Positions 48,767-60,405 of a DNA stretch of 64,000 nucleotides are shown piece after piece; within the stretch, counting starts at the first letter, position 1; each line of letters opens with the position of its first letter. The stretch spans positions 60,984 through 124,983 of the forward strand of contig WFMZ01000058.1 of the NCBI GenBank assembly GCA_015484555.1. Reading direction: 5' to 3'. Under the pieces are notes generated by a model. It made no database searches. It was given only the letters and a program-made list of their open reading frames with translations, and was not told the DNA's origin. The DNA comes from Hydrogenovibrio sp. (GTDB taxonomy: Bacteria; Pseudomonadota; Gammaproteobacteria; Thiomicrospirales; Thiomicrospiraceae). The position numbers and the translations under genes are program-made.

Positions 48767-48964
48767 ATGAATGCCTCAACTTATTATATAGAAAGTACGG
48801 AATATGGGTTTAGTATTTGCTGTGGTGGTACTAGTTTGGTGACCTTGTCATCAATAGGGCAAGCGATTAGCGTGATGAGAAGCTTTCAAAATAAAGCCTT
48901 TCCCCGTCAATGGCAAAAAATCCCGCCAGCCATGAGAAGAGCGAAAGAAAAACTTTATCAATAA
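48767..48964 (+). CDS. Small hypothetical protein (65 aa)
   Basis: Strong Shine-Dalgarno (ggaggag) upstream of ATG; no family recognised. Confidence 0.6.
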   Translation: MNASTYYIESTEYGFSICCGGTSLVTLSSIGQAISVMRSFQNKAFPRQWQKIPPAMRRAKEKLYQ

Positions 48965-49011
48965 GTAATAAAGCCCTGTTTAAGATAGGATTTAGGCTTA
49001 TACTATTAAAC

Positions 49012-51756
49012 ATGAATATATTGAAAAATGTCCTATTTTTAATCTTCTTTTTTTACAGTAGTCTTCTCCTGGCTTCAACCCATGAAGCGATGGCAATCGA
49101 TTCGCCTGATAATAACGACTTACAGCTTTTAGCGACGTCATTAGGCACTACGCCACAAGCCATTAATCAATCTGGAAATACCGCTAAAAAACGTCAGGTT
49201 GTTTCATTGCAACTGCAGTGGCACCACCAGTTTCAATTTGCCGGTTACTATGCAGCTATTAAAGAAGGCTACTATAAGGAGGTAGGGCTGAAACTTGCGC
49301 TTCATGATTGGTATCCTCATGTTGATTTGGTAAAAGTTGCTCAAACGGGTGAAGCCGATTTTTCTATTTCCTATGATAATGCGTTAATAAAGTATTTACA
49401 GAAAGGAGACATCACCGCGGTAATGGCTGCATTTCAACATTCTCCTTTGGTTTTTATTTCTAAAACGCCGATAGACTCTCTATCTGATTTATTGGGAAAG
49501 CGTATTTATCTATCTGATAATGTAGATTTATCGGCTTTGATAGAAAAAGCCCCTAAAGAGGTGGTAGATTCATTAAGTAAATCCCCTTCATCAGGAGATT
49601 TAACAGACTTTGAAGAGGGGCGTATCGATATTTATACCGCTTCCCAGACCAATGAGATCTTTCAGTTAAGAGAAAAAAATATTCCATTTTACATTCTGGA
49701 TCCTAAGTTATTTGGCGTACAAAGTTATGGTGACTTGGTTATTACGTCCAATAAATTTGCTAACTTAAATCCAACACTAGTCCAAAATTTTAAAGAAGCT
49801 TCTATTAAGGGTTGGCAGTATGCCTTAGGGCATAAAGAAGAAATGGTCGACTATATTATGGCGCATTACCCGGTGGTTAAAAGCCGAGAATCCTTGTTAT
49901 CTGAAGCCCAGGCCACAGAATCTTATGTGCGTAGTGGTAGTATCCCCGTTGGGGATTTAGATCCGACTCGACTGGCCTCTATTGCAAATAGTGCGGTTAG
50001 AGCGGGCTTGTTGGACACTAAACCGAATAACTTTGCAATATCCAGCTTTATTTTTAACCCTTATGACCTGCCTTTTACGGCTGAAGAAAGGCAATATTTA
50101 TTATCCCATCCTGACATAAAGCTTGCGAATGATATTGATTGGGCGCCCTTTGAATGGGTGGATAGTAAAGGACAATATAAGGGCTTGGTCTCAGACTATT
50201 TAGAGATCATTTCTCAAAAAACGGGGCTAAGGTTTCACCCGGTTAAAGACTTGCATTGGGATCAAATGCTGAAAGGACTTAAGTCGGGTAAATTTGATAT
50301 GCTATCTTGTGCAGTGAAGACGAAAGAACGTCAAACCTATTTAGATTTTACCCAGCCTTTTATTTCAGTTCCTATGGTGATGGTCTCTAAGATTGGAACC
50401 CCTTTAGTCGATGATTTTAGCTATTATAACGGTCAAATGGTTGCAGTGGTTGAAGGTTATTGGTCGCAAGAATATCTTCAAAAAAATTACCCTAAAGTCC
50501 TTTTATTGTTGGTTAAAAATGCAGAAGAAGGCTTGCGCTTAGTTAGCCAGGGTAAGGCGGCAGGTTATCTGGGTAACCTAGTGGTGGTGAATTATTTAAT
50601 TCAAAAAGAAGGTTTGTCTAATTTAAGTGTGGTGGCAGAATTACATGGGAAGAGTTCTGATTTATCGATGGCCGTGCCTAAAAACAACCCAATATTATTA
50701 AGTATTTTAAATAAAACACTGGCCAGTATTTCAGACAAACAGCATGCTCAGTTATTGCAAAAATGGTTGCCAGTGGATGCGGTTAAGCGCGTTGATGACC
50801 GAGTGATATATGATATTTTTGGCTATTTCTTCGCAGTGATTCTGCTATTTGTGGCTGTCTTGTTGTTTTATCGGCATCAGTATAAAAGGCGACAAAAATA
50901 TTTAGACCAAATTCATGAGCTAACCTATGCCACAGAGTTTGATCCTAAAAAGGGGCTATATAGCTGGGTAAGTGATACTTATGCTGAGCTGTCAGGTTAT
51001 AGCAAAGAAGAGTTATATGCGCTACCTGTTGAAAAATTATTAGGCTCTAAGGCCGATTTAGATAAGCTGTTGTTTGCTATTCAGTCGAAAGGCAGTTGGG
51101 CAGGTTTGGTGAGAGCTTTTAAAAAAGATGGCAGTTATTATTGGGTTGAAGCTTCATATCGTCTATTTAAGCCTAACATTTTTTCATCACCTAAAATCTG
51201 GACAACGCGTGTCGATGTGACTGATAAAATGAAATTAGAAATGCTTTCTAACACAGATGCTTTAACAGGTTTATATAACCGTCGTTACTATAATGAATTG
51301 TTATCTGAAGGCTTGAAATCTGATTATGCTGAACAGCGTGATGTTTATGCTTTGTTACTAGATATTGATTGGTTTAAATCTGTTAATGACCACTTTGGGC
51401 ATCAACAAGGCGATGAAACTTTAATAAAGGTGTCAGATAGAATTCAGTCATTCTTTATGCGTGAGTTTGATTATGTGTTCAGAATGGGGGGCGAAGAGTT
51501 TTTTGTCTACTCTCGTTGTGATGGCAAAGAGATCTTTGAGAAGCGTGTTAAAAGTATTTGCCAAGCAATAGAAGACTTGCACTTGCCCACAGGTATGGAG
51601 GGGGAAAATAAGATATCAGACTATGTTACTATTTCAGTGGGAGCGGTTTACTGGGCCTACCCTAATATTATTGACGCTGATAAACTTTACGCGCTAGCAG
51701 ATAAAGCCTTGTATCAAGCCAAGCATAATGGTCGTAACCAGGTTGTCTTTTTATAA
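49012..51756 (+). CDS. Diguanylate cyclase with NMT1/THI5-like and SBP_bac_3 periplasmic sensor domains plus PAS
   Basis: LQLQWHHQFQFAGYYAAIKEGYYKEVGL, SBP-type second domain, TM, PAS, GGEEF; start at 49012 (MNILKNVLFLIF) preferred over 48910. Confidence 0.87.
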   Translation: MNILKNVLFLIFFFYSSLLLASTHEAMAIDSPDNNDLQLLATSLGTTPQAINQSGNTAKKRQVVSLQLQWHHQFQFAGYYAAIKEGYYKEVGLKLALHDWYPHVDLVKVAQTGEADFSISYDNALIKYLQKGDITAVMAAFQHSPLVFISKTPIDSLSDLLGKRIYLSDNVDLSALIEKAPKEVVDSLSKSPSSGDLTDFEEGRIDIYTASQTNEIFQLREKNIPFYILDPKLFGVQSYGDLVITSNKFANLNPTLVQNFKEASIKGWQYALGHKEEMVDYIMAHYPVVKSRESLLSEAQATESYVRSGSIPVGDLDPTRLASIANSAVRAGLLDTKPNNFAISSFIFNPYDLPFTAEERQYLLSHPDIKLANDIDWAPFEWVDSKGQYKGLVSDYLEIISQKTGLRFHPVKDLHWDQMLKGLKSGKFDMLSCAVKTKERQTYLDFTQPFISVPMVMVSKIGTPLVDDFSYYNGQMVAVVEGYWSQEYLQKNYPKVLLLLVKNAEEGLRLVSQGKAAGYLGNLVVVNYLIQKEGLSNLSVVAELHGKSSDLSMAVPKNNPILLSILNKTLASISDKQHAQLLQKWLPVDAVKRVDDRVIYDIFGYFFAVILLFVAVLLFYRHQYKRRQKYLDQIHELTYATEFDPKKGLYSWVSDTYAELSGYSKEELYALPVEKLLGSKADLDKLLFAIQSKGSWAGLVRAFKKDGSYYWVEASYRLFKPNIFSSPKIWTTRVDVTDKMKLEMLSNTDALTGLYNRRYYNELLSEGLKSDYAEQRDVYALLLDIDWFKSVNDHFGHQQGDETLIKVSDRIQSFFMREFDYVFRMGGEEFFVYSRCDGKEIFEKRVKSICQAIEDLHLPTGMEGENKISDYVTISVGAVYWAYPNIIDADKLYALADKALYQAKHNGRNQVVFL

Positions 51757-52000
51757 AGTAACCTGGTTGGTTTGTAGGAGGGGGTTTGAGTTGTGTTTGT
51801 CTAATCGTTTAACGCTTAAGAATTTCTTGTATTCTCTTCAAAAAAATAATCTTTTACATTAACCTCAAAAATACTTCTTGAATGCGACTCTAAAATTTAA
51901 AATTACGTCTCTTCAGGCGTTATTCATGCAAATGGAATTATGTCTAGGATGGGTGGATAGGTCACTCTTATCTTTAGTCCAATGTTTAAATTTTAGGCAT

Positions 52001-52028
52001 AAAAAAACCCAGCCTTTTGAGCTAGGTT
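52001..52028 (-). terminator. Terminator after rpmB-rpmG
   Basis: AACCcAGC-loop-GCTaGGTT stem followed on minus strand by a T run. Confidence 0.65.
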
Positions 52029-52052
52029 AGTCTCAATTCACTTGGGTAAAGC

Positions 52053-52205
52053 TTACTTGATTTTTGCTTCTTTGAACATTACGTGTTTACGCAGTACAGG
52101 GTCGTACTTTTTAATTTCAAATTTGCCAGCCATCGTACGCTTGTTTTTATCAGTAGTATAAAAATAAGCACTTTCAGTCGATTGTAATTTAATTTTTTCG
52201 CGCAT
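52053..52205 (-). CDS. rpmG: 50S ribosomal protein L33 (50 aa)
   Basis: Minus-strand translation [50 protein letters not shown]; shorter than the supplied ORF cut-off. Confidence 0.93.
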   Translation of the reverse strand: MREKIKLQSTESAYFYTTDKNKRTMAGKFEIKKYDPVLRKHVMFKEAKIK

Positions 52206-52216
52206 ATCGAGTCTCC

Positions 52217-52453
52217 TTAAACCTTCTCACCACGTGCACGGATATCCGCAAGCACTGACTCAATTCCGTTCTTATCAATAATACGCATACCTGAAGTGGT
52301 TAAGCGTAGCTTAATAAAACGGTTTTCGTTTTCAACCCAAAAACGGTGAGTTTGTAGGTTAGGTAAAAAACGACGACGAGTTCTACGATGAGAGTGGGAA
52401 ACATTGTTACCCGCTACAGGTCGTTTTCCTGTTACTTGGCATACTTTTGACAT
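52217..52453 (-). CDS. rpmB: 50S ribosomal protein L28
   Basis: [34 protein letters not shown]. Confidence 0.96.
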   Translation of the reverse strand: MSKVCQVTGKRPVAGNNVSHSHRRTRRRFLPNLQTHRFWVENENRFIKLRLTTSGMRIIDKNGIESVLADIRARGEKV

Positions 52454-52854
52454 TTCTCAATTCCTCTCAAAAAATATAGACACCCTAAAATGGATATCCT
52501 TGTATAAAAAATATTCGAATATTTCTTCATTTAGTTGCAACTTTTAAAGGTCGCTAAAAACAAGAATGCGGAATTATCCATAAAATAAGGGGGTATTGCA
52601 AGTCAAATATCACAATAATGGTTAATTTAATATATGCTGCTGGGGGTTTATCTACTTTTGTCAAAGCAATAGGGTGACTAAATAAGTGGATAGGCTAGTG
52701 TCTCGTAGGCTTAGGCCTCGATAAATGTGAATAAACTAGCTACTTCCATCATGTAACTTATTTAATGAGTTTTCATCGTAAAAATCAATAAGATTGGTGA
52801 CATTTAAGTTAAAGGTTGTTTTTAGATAGGTCTAAGCGTCATGATAGGAACCTT

Positions 52855-52873
52855 AAAATCGCCAGGGGTGGTC
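52855..52873 (+). repeat. Dispersed repeat copy R10
   Basis: aaaatcgccaggggtggtc; exact core; intergenic downstream of radC. Confidence 0.9.
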
Positions 52874-52939
52874 ATGGCTGTTGTGCTGGGGCAAGAGGGT
52901 GTATTCAGGGTTTGCAATGCTTGGGTAGGCTTAATTTAA

Positions 52940-53656
52940 TTATATTAAGCCTTTTTTAGCCAAGGAAGCCCAACGGCCATGGTCGCCTATAATAATATGG
53001 TCAATACAGCGAACGTCAACTAGGTCTAAAGCTTCTGTTAGGTGTTGGGTTAGCTGAATATCTGATTGGCTAGGCGTAGGGTCACCAGAAGGGTGGTTGT
53101 GCGCCAGAATGACCGCTGCGGCATGATTGTCTAGCACGGTTTTAATCACTTCTCTTGTGTGGACACTGGCTTGGTTTAAGGTGCCGGTAAATAAAGCTTG
53201 GAATGAAATTAAGTTATGTTGTTGGTCTAGCAAAACTAATCCAAAGGATTCTCGCTTCTGGTAGCCTATTTGTGTAAACAGAAACTGGGCAACGCTTTCG
53301 GGCGACTGTAAAATAACACCCGAGCTTAATCCTGATTCAAAGTGTCGTTTGGCAATTTCTACCACGGCTTTAAATTGTACAAACTTGGCTGGACCTAACC
53401 CTTTGGCAGAGCAAAATTCTGCTTCGCTAGACACCAGTAAGGTATGCAGGTCGCCAAAGTGGTCTAGTAAGTCTTGTGCCAGCTCAACAGCACTTTTGCC
53501 TTGCACGCCAACACGTAATAAAATGGCAAGTAGTTCAGCATCTGTTAAATTTTCTGAACCAAACTTTAAAAGCTTTTCTCGGGGGCGATCATTTTCGTGC
53601 CAGTCGCTAATTGCCATGGTTAAAAACCTGTGGAAGTGAGTTGAATCTATTATCAT
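52940..53656 (-). CDS. radC: RadC/JAMM family protein
   Basis: [38 protein letters not shown]. Confidence 0.93.
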   Translation of the reverse strand: MIIDSTHFHRFLTMAISDWHENDRPREKLLKFGSENLTDAELLAILLRVGVQGKSAVELAQDLLDHFGDLHTLLVSSEAEFCSAKGLGPAKFVQFKAVVEIAKRHFESGLSSGVILQSPESVAQFLFTQIGYQKRESFGLVLLDQQHNLISFQALFTGTLNQASVHTREVIKTVLDNHAAAVILAHNHPSGDPTPSQSDIQLTQHLTEALDLVDVRCIDHIIIGDHGRWASLAKKGLI

Positions 53657-53666
53657 AACTGACAGG

Positions 53667-54083
53667 TTGAAAAAAACAAAAAAGGATCTAGCAATGTACC
53701 AAATTAATTTAAGTGTTAGGGATTATGAGTGTGATTTGCAAGGTATTGTCAATAACGCGGTTTACATGAATTACCTAGAGCATGCACGCCATGAATTTTT
53801 GTTAGAAAATAAAGTCGATTTTGCCGAACTGGCTGAAAAGGGGATTGATTTAGTGGTCGTTCAATCAACCTTAAAGTATAAAAAGCCGCTTAAGCCACAT
53901 GATAAATTCTATGTAACGGTAGCGCTAGAACAGGAAGGGCGTGTGAAGATTAATTTTATACAAAATATTTACCTAATGGATGGCACTCTAATGTTAACCG
54001 CCACCACAATGGGTGTGGCTTCAAAGAAGGGTCGGCCTATTAAACCGCCGGCAGAAATGTTGGCCTTGGCTGCCACGCTTTAA
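53667..54083 (+). CDS. Acyl-CoA thioesterase (4HBT, YbgC-like)
   Basis: [28 protein letters not shown]; an internal ATG at 53694 ([12 protein letters not shown]) may be the true start. Confidence 0.85.
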   Translation: MKKTKKDLAMYQINLSVRDYECDLQGIVNNAVYMNYLEHARHEFLLENKVDFAELAEKGIDLVVVQSTLKYKKPLKPHDKFYVTVALEQEGRVKINFIQNIYLMDGTLMLTATTMGVASKKGRPIKPPAEMLALAATL

Positions 54084-54133
54084 GTTAAAATAGTGGGCTA
54101 ATACAGGGTGTCGTAAATGATGAGAAGAGCACA

Positions 54134-55345
54134 ATGCAAATTTTAATAGGCGTGACAGGTGGTATTGCCGCTTATAAAGCACTAGAGCTGGTTAGGTTGT
54201 TTATCAAACAAGGCAGTCAGGTTCAAGTAGTGATGACGGAAGGGGCAAAAGCCTTTATTCAGCCGCTGTCTTTTCAAGCCTTGTCGGGCAATCCTGTGCG
54301 CGATAGCTTGTTTGATGAAAATCAAGAAGCAGGTATGGGGCATATTGAGTTGGCTCGATGGGCGGATTTAATTGTCATCGCACCTGCTTCTGCTGAAACC
54401 ATGGCGAAGCTAAGAATGGGGCGGGCTAACGACTTATTAACCACGCTTTGCTTAGCGACTGAAAAGCCGATTATGATTGCACCTTCTATGAATCGTTTAA
54501 TGTGGGCGAATGAAGCAACGCAAGAGAATGTGGCTGTCTTGCGCCAAAGAGGCTTACAAGTATTAGAGCCAGAAGAGGGCGAGCAAGCTTGTGGTGAAGT
54601 GGGTACCGGTAGAATGCCTGAACCTACTTCTATTTGTGAACAAGCTTTGGTCTTCTTAAAACACCAAGAACAAGCAAGCCAAGATAGAGAAGCCTTGCAA
54701 AAATTTTGGTCGGGCAAGAAGGTATTAATTACGGCGGGGCCAACTTATGAAGATATTGACCCCGTCAGGTTTATTGGCAATAAAAGCTCGGGTAAAATGG
54801 GCTTTGCTTTAGCAGAAAGTGCGGAAAGCTTAGGCGCCTCCGTGACTTTGATTAGCGGGCCGGTAGCTTTAGTAACTCCTTTGAATGTGGAGCGCATTAA
54901 GGTTCGCAGTGCTGAAGCGATGTTCACCGAAGTAAAGGCGCAGTATCAAAAAGCCGATTATTTTATCTCAGCCGCTGCCGTCGCCGATTATCGAATTAAC
55001 ACTCCGTCAGAGCAAAAGCTAAAAAAAGTGGCGAGTGAAGATACCTTAACCTTAGAATTGACTAAAAACCCTGACATTGTTGCTTGGGTAGCCAGTCAAA
55101 AAGATAAACCTATTGTGATTGGTTTTGCAGCAGAAACCCAGAATGTATTGGCCTATGCAAAACAAAAGCTAGTGGCCAAAGGGTTAGATATGATTTGTGC
55201 CAATACAGTCGGTGATTTACAAGGGTTTGAGGTTGAAGACAATCAATTGACCTTAATTACCCCAAACACCGAACACACTTTAAAACGATCTAGTAAAAAA
55301 CAGCAGGCGATAGCCTTGCTTAGTTTTATTTCAACAACATTATAA
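54134..55345 (+). CDS. coaBC: Phosphopantothenoylcysteine decarboxylase/synthetase
   Basis: GVTGGIAAYKALELVR, APSMNRLMW, TAGPTYEDIDPVRFIGNKSSGKMGFALA. Confidence 0.95.
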   Translation: MQILIGVTGGIAAYKALELVRLFIKQGSQVQVVMTEGAKAFIQPLSFQALSGNPVRDSLFDENQEAGMGHIELARWADLIVIAPASAETMAKLRMGRANDLLTTLCLATEKPIMIAPSMNRLMWANEATQENVAVLRQRGLQVLEPEEGEQACGEVGTGRMPEPTSICEQALVFLKHQEQASQDREALQKFWSGKKVLITAGPTYEDIDPVRFIGNKSSGKMGFALAESAESLGASVTLISGPVALVTPLNVERIKVRSAEAMFTEVKAQYQKADYFISAAAVADYRINTPSEQKLKKVASEDTLTLELTKNPDIVAWVASQKDKPIVIGFAAETQNVLAYAKQKLVAKGLDMICANTVGDLQGFEVEDNQLTLITPNTEHTLKRSSKKQQAIALLSFISTTL

Positions 55346-55351
55346 AAAGGA

Positions 55352-55819
55352 ATGATGATGTCACTTCAAGTGGAATTTAAAATTTTAGACAAACGCCTAG
55401 GCAATGAAATTGAACTGCCTAAATATGGTACAGAAGGTTCAGCAGGCTTAGATTTAAGAGCCTGCCTTGATGAAGCTTTAGTGCTTGCGCCTGGTCAGAC
55501 GTTTTTAATTCCAACGGGAATGGCTATTCATTTAGATGATCCTGGCTATGCGGCCATGTTACTGCCTAGATCGGGTTTAGGTCATAAGCACGGTGTGGTG
55601 TTGGGCAACCTAGTCGGTTTAATTGATTCTGACTACCAAGGGCCTTTAATGGTGTCCTGTTGGAATAGAGGCGACAAGCCTTACACGATTGAAGTGGGTG
55701 AGCGTATTGCTCAGATGGTTATCGTGCCAGTAATTCAGCCAGAGTTTAAGTTGGTGGCCGAATTTGGTGATGCCACAGAACGTGGCGAAGGTGGTTTTGG
55801 CCATACGGGCACCAAGTAA
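55352..55819 (+). CDS. dut: dUTP diphosphatase
   Basis: [37 protein letters not shown]. Confidence 0.95.
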   Translation: MMMSLQVEFKILDKRLGNEIELPKYGTEGSAGLDLRACLDEALVLAPGQTFLIPTGMAIHLDDPGYAAMLLPRSGLGHKHGVVLGNLVGLIDSDYQGPLMVSCWNRGDKPYTIEVGERIAQMVIVPVIQPEFKLVAEFGDATERGEGGFGHTGTK

Positions 55820-55865
55820 TTCAATTATAAACACGACATACTTAACATTTAATTAGGAGAGCGCA

Positions 55866-56351
55866 ATGCCTACATTTGATATTGTTTCAGAGATAGACAA
55901 ACACGAACTAACCAATGCCGTTGATCAGGCGAATAAAGAGGTCACTACTCGCTATGACTTTAAAGGAACCGATTCAAGCTATGCGTTGAAAGATACGACG
56001 GTGACCTTGTTAACCGAGTCAGACTTTCAGCTAACCCAAATGTTTGATATTTTGGTGCAAAAAGCGAATAGACGAGGCATTGATATTAAATGTATGGAAG
56101 CGGGCGATCCAGATATCCAGCTAAAAACGGCTAAGCAAGCTATTGAAATGAAAGAAGGCTTAGATGCGCCTTTAGCGAAAAAGATTATTAAAGCGATTAA
56201 AGATTCTAAGCTAAAAGTACAAGCAGCGAGCCAAGGGGATTCTATTAGAGTCACCGGTAAAAAACGTGATGATTTGCAAGATACTATGCAACTATTACGT
56301 GCGATGGAAGACTTAGATTTGCCTTTACAGTTTAATAACTTTAGAGATTAG
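55866..56351 (+). CDS. YajQ family nucleotide-binding protein
   Basis: MPTFDIVSEIDKHELTNAVDQANKEVTTRYDFKGT. Confidence 0.94.
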   Translation: MPTFDIVSEIDKHELTNAVDQANKEVTTRYDFKGTDSSYALKDTTVTLLTESDFQLTQMFDILVQKANRRGIDIKCMEAGDPDIQLKTAKQAIEMKEGLDAPLAKKIIKAIKDSKLKVQAASQGDSIRVTGKKRDDLQDTMQLLRAMEDLDLPLQFNNFRD

Positions 56352-56364
56352 TTCTAATCTGCAA

Positions 56365-56403
56365 GCATAAAAAAGGGCGGTTTATATAGCCCTTTTTTTA
56401 TGC
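56365..56403 (+). terminator. Rho-independent terminator
   Basis: GCATAAAAAAGGGC-loop-GCCCTTTTTTTATGC. Confidence 0.8.
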
Positions 56404-56581
56404 GAAGGCGGAAGAGGTTGGCCTGATACTTTATACAACAAGTGTCATGTTTCTGAAGAGCGGCAAGGCAGATAGCATCTCTAAAAAGTAAGTGAAATTA
56501 GGTGAATAATGTAAGTAAGGCCATCTTAATACCCAAAGCGGTTTTTGGTTATCAATGTTAGAATAATCCTATTATCTATAA

Positions 56582-57508
<927 letters not shown>

Positions 57509-57536
57509 TGAGTGGTTTGGTTGTAGAGTCATTTAT

Positions 57537-58301
57537 GTGATGGATTGGCTAGATACTTTATTACTGTTATTCATTTCCTTTGTCGCCAACCTGCTTTCTG
57601 CCTTAGCAGGAGGCGGTGCAGGCTTGCTTCAACTGCCTGCTTTACTCTTTCTTGGGTTGCCTTTCTCGGTCGCCTTGGCCACCCATAAAGTTGCCAGTGT
57701 CTTTTTAGGTATTGGTGCCAGTACACGCTACCTAAAAGAATCAAAACTTAACGTTACTTTTATTGCCCTTATTCTTGCCTTTGGCTTGCCTGGCGTTGTG
57801 CTGGGTGCCAATGTTATTTTAAGCATAGATGATCGGCTTTCACAGTTAGCGCTAGGATTTTTAACCTTGTCCTTAGGTATCTATTCCTTTTTTAACCCTG
57901 CTTTGGGCAAAGATATGTTGCTTAAAAATCAGCATTTTATGGGCTGGCTAATTGGGGGAGGTGTGTTGTTTGTCATTGGTTTTTTAAATGGTTCCTTAAC
58001 GTCTGGAACCGGCCTGTTCGTGACCTTGTGGCTAGTCCGTTGGTTTGGGTTAGATTACAAGTTGGCAGTTGCTTATACCCTGGTGTTGGTTGGCATGTTT
58101 TGGAATGGAACAGGGGCCATTACCTTGGGCATGCAAGGTCAAATAGAATGGAGTTGGTTGCCGGCTTTAATTGTAGGCTCTTTATTAGGGGGTTACTTTG
58201 GTGTACATTTAGCCTTAATGAAAGGTAATGTCTTGATTAAGCGTAGCTTTGAAGTGATTACGGTATTGGTCGGCCTTAGCTTAATGATTAAGAATATTTA
58301 A
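57537..58301 (+). CDS. TauE/SafE (TSUP) family permease
   Basis: NLLSALAGGGAGLLQLPALLFLGLP and repeated TM architecture. Confidence 0.85.
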   Translation: MMDWLDTLLLLFISFVANLLSALAGGGAGLLQLPALLFLGLPFSVALATHKVASVFLGIGASTRYLKESKLNVTFIALILAFGLPGVVLGANVILSIDDRLSQLALGFLTLSLGIYSFFNPALGKDMLLKNQHFMGWLIGGGVLFVIGFLNGSLTSGTGLFVTLWLVRWFGLDYKLAVAYTLVLVGMFWNGTGAITLGMQGQIEWSWLPALIVGSLLGGYFGVHLALMKGNVLIKRSFEVITVLVGLSLMIKNI

Positions 58302-58335
58302 CCTGCTTAAAGGTGAGTAAAGTGGTTCGTTTTTT

Positions 58336-58848
58336 TTAAATGTCCTGAGAACGTATGACCTGAACTAACTTACCGCACCCTTGCTTAAGGTCTTGCCAAT
58401 GATTTGGCAGTATAAAGTGTACCAAGGCTCCAGAAGGGAATAGGCCACTATCACAATGCTCGCAACTTCCTTTTTCTTCTAAGAATTGAATTAAGGCTTT
58501 TAGTCCGGGTTCATGCGCCACAATACAAACCTTGGTGTAGTCAGGTGGAATATTCGCTAGTAGCTCAATCAGGGTATCTAGGTCGGCGGTTGCTAAGGTG
58601 GGCAAAGTCTCTTTGTATGGGGAGGTATTCGCTGGCTTTAAACGTCGAAATGTTTGGCAGACTCGATTGTCAGGGGAAAGATACACGGCATCAAATAAAA
58701 TATTTTTGTGTTTAAGCCATTCCCCTAACTTACAAGCCTGCTTTTTACCTTTGGGTGAAAGGTGAGGGTCTGTAGAAGTGCCTGTTTCATGTCTATCCGT
58801 TTTGGCATGACGAATAATAAACAGCTCTCTTAAGGGTTGGGTTGTCAT
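58336..58848 (-). CDS. SixA-like phosphohistidine phosphatase
   Basis: LFIIRHAKTDR, LSPKGKKQA, VAHEPGL. Confidence 0.87.
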   Translation of the reverse strand: MTTQPLRELFIIRHAKTDRHETGTSTDPHLSPKGKKQACKLGEWLKHKNILFDAVYLSPDNRVCQTFRRLKPANTSPYKETLPTLATADLDTLIELLANIPPDYTKVCIVAHEPGLKALIQFLEEKGSCEHCDSGLFPSGALVHFILPNHWQDLKQGCGKLVQVIRSQDI

Positions 58849-58850
58849 CC

Positions 58851-59522
58851 CTAAATACCGTACTGCGCTCGATAGCTACTCATTGCCTCTAAATATTGTT
58901 GGCAATTTGGCATAGTAGGGTGGGTTTCAAGGTAATGAATAATATCGTGCATATTAATAATGCTGTAAACGGGAATACCATAATCTCGCTCTACTTCTTG
59001 AATGGCAGAAAGGTCGCCTTGACCTTTTTCCATTCTATCTAGCGCCACAATGACGCCCGCAGGGGTTGCGCCTTGTGCCTTGATTAAGTCCATTGATTCA
59101 CGAATAGCAGTACCTGCTGTAATCACATCATCAATAATTAAAATATTTCCTGCTAGCTCATGGCCAACAATGTTGCCACCTTCACCATGGTTTTTCGCTT
59201 CTTTACGGTTAAAGGCATAGGGTCTGTCTATTTGGAAGTCGAGCGCTAAAGAAACTGATGTGGTGGCGGCTAAAGGAATACCTTTGTATGCAGGGCCAAA
59301 CAAAACGTTAAAAGGAATCTCTTTATTGGCAATGGCGGCGGCATAGCCTTTCGCTAAGGTGGCGAGTTGCCTGCCAGTATTGAACAGGCCAGCATTAAAA
59401 AAGTAAGGACTAATTCGACCAGATTTTAAGGTAAATTTCCCTAGCTTTAGTGCACCAGTGTGCAGAATAAATTCAATAAATTCACTTTTATTTGTATCGC
59501 TGTTCATGTTGTTTAAGGCCAC
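58851..59522 (-). CDS. pyrE: Orotate phosphoribosyltransferase
   Basis: [38 protein letters not shown]. Confidence 0.95.
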   Translation of the reverse strand: MALNNMNSDTNKSEFIEFILHTGALKLGKFTLKSGRISPYFFNAGLFNTGRQLATLAKGYAAAIANKEIPFNVLFGPAYKGIPLAATTSVSLALDFQIDRPYAFNRKEAKNHGEGGNIVGHELAGNILIIDDVITAGTAIRESMDLIKAQGATPAGVIVALDRMEKGQGDLSAIQEVERDYGIPVYSIINMHDIIHYLETHPTMPNCQQYLEAMSSYRAQYGI

Positions 59523-59781
59523 TTTTCGGGTAAAAATAATGATTTATATTTTACGCTTAAATTGACACTTTTCAAGTCGTTTTGGTTTGAAAGCTAAACC
59601 GATAAAATTAAAAATAATTTTATTTGCTTTGCGGTAAAGTGTTTTTAAAACAAATGGTTATCTTTATTTTTGAGTGTTTTAAATAAATTGGCATAAATGG
59701 TGCGTTAGCTAGGCTTAACAAACATTAAACAATGTAATTAGTCAAAAAAATGACAGTTGCGTCTGAATAAGGAAAACCATC

Positions 59782-60279
59782 ATGGCGATTGATTTGAGAC
59801 AAGTAGAGCCACTAGGTTCAAAGAGCGTTTTATTAGAACAAGCAATGAGACGACATAAAGCTAATAATGATATGGGAGTGGGCGCCCACATTGATATGTC
59901 GGACATGGTTGAGCCAGATTTTGAATGGTTAAATGAAGATAAGTCGGCCTTGAAGGACTTGGTTTCTCAAATGGATTCTTCTATTGGTACCTTGGCCAGA
60001 CAAATGAAAGACATGGAGTCTGAAGCAGAACGCGCGCGCCGTAAAATGGAAAAAGAGCAGACATTACTGTTTAAACAAATTCGAACCTTGAATACCTTGT
60101 TGAAAAACCAAGTAGAAATTTACAGCTCGGTGGAAACCCAAATGGATGCGATTGAATTAAAGCAAAACCAGTTTGTGCCTCAAATAGGCGTAGGGCTTTT
60201 AGCAGGCTTGCTGTCAGCCATCACTGTGTTGGCAACAGCACCTTGGATGACCTTACTAATGGAAAGCTTAAAGGCTTAA
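59782..60279 (+). CDS. Hypothetical coiled-coil protein with C-terminal TM segment
   Basis: Coiled coil MKDMESEAERARRKMEKEQTLLFKQIRTLN and C-terminal hydrophobic helix. Confidence 0.65.
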   Translation: MAIDLRQVEPLGSKSVLLEQAMRRHKANNDMGVGAHIDMSDMVEPDFEWLNEDKSALKDLVSQMDSSIGTLARQMKDMESEAERARRKMEKEQTLLFKQIRTLNTLLKNQVEIYSSVETQMDAIELKQNQFVPQIGVGLLAGLLSAITVLATAPWMTLLMESLKA

Positions 60280-60289
60280 AGGCTTAAAG
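60266..60289 (+). repeat. Three perfect 8-bp tandem copies GCTTAAAG over the stop codon
   Basis: gcttaaaggcttaaaggcttaaag read directly. Confidence 0.8.
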
Positions 60290-60334
60290 ACTTGATTTAA
60301 GGGCTTAGGCTTGTGAAGCTAATCCTCCAACCTT

Positions 60335-60353
60335 AAAAATCGCCAGGGGTGGG
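60335..60353 (+). repeat. Dispersed repeat copy R11
   Basis: aaaaatcgccaggggtggg; exact core. Confidence 0.9.
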
Positions 60354-60363
60354 TACTATAAAA

Positions 60364-60384
60364 GACCACCCTCTGACGATTTTT
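60364..60384 (-). repeat. Dispersed repeat copy R12 (degenerate), inverted against R11
   Basis: gaccaccctctgacgattttt; forms an R11/R12 inverted pair in a convergent intergenic region. Confidence 0.75.
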
Positions 60385-60405
60385 GCCTTTTAGGAAAGGC
60401 TTAAG

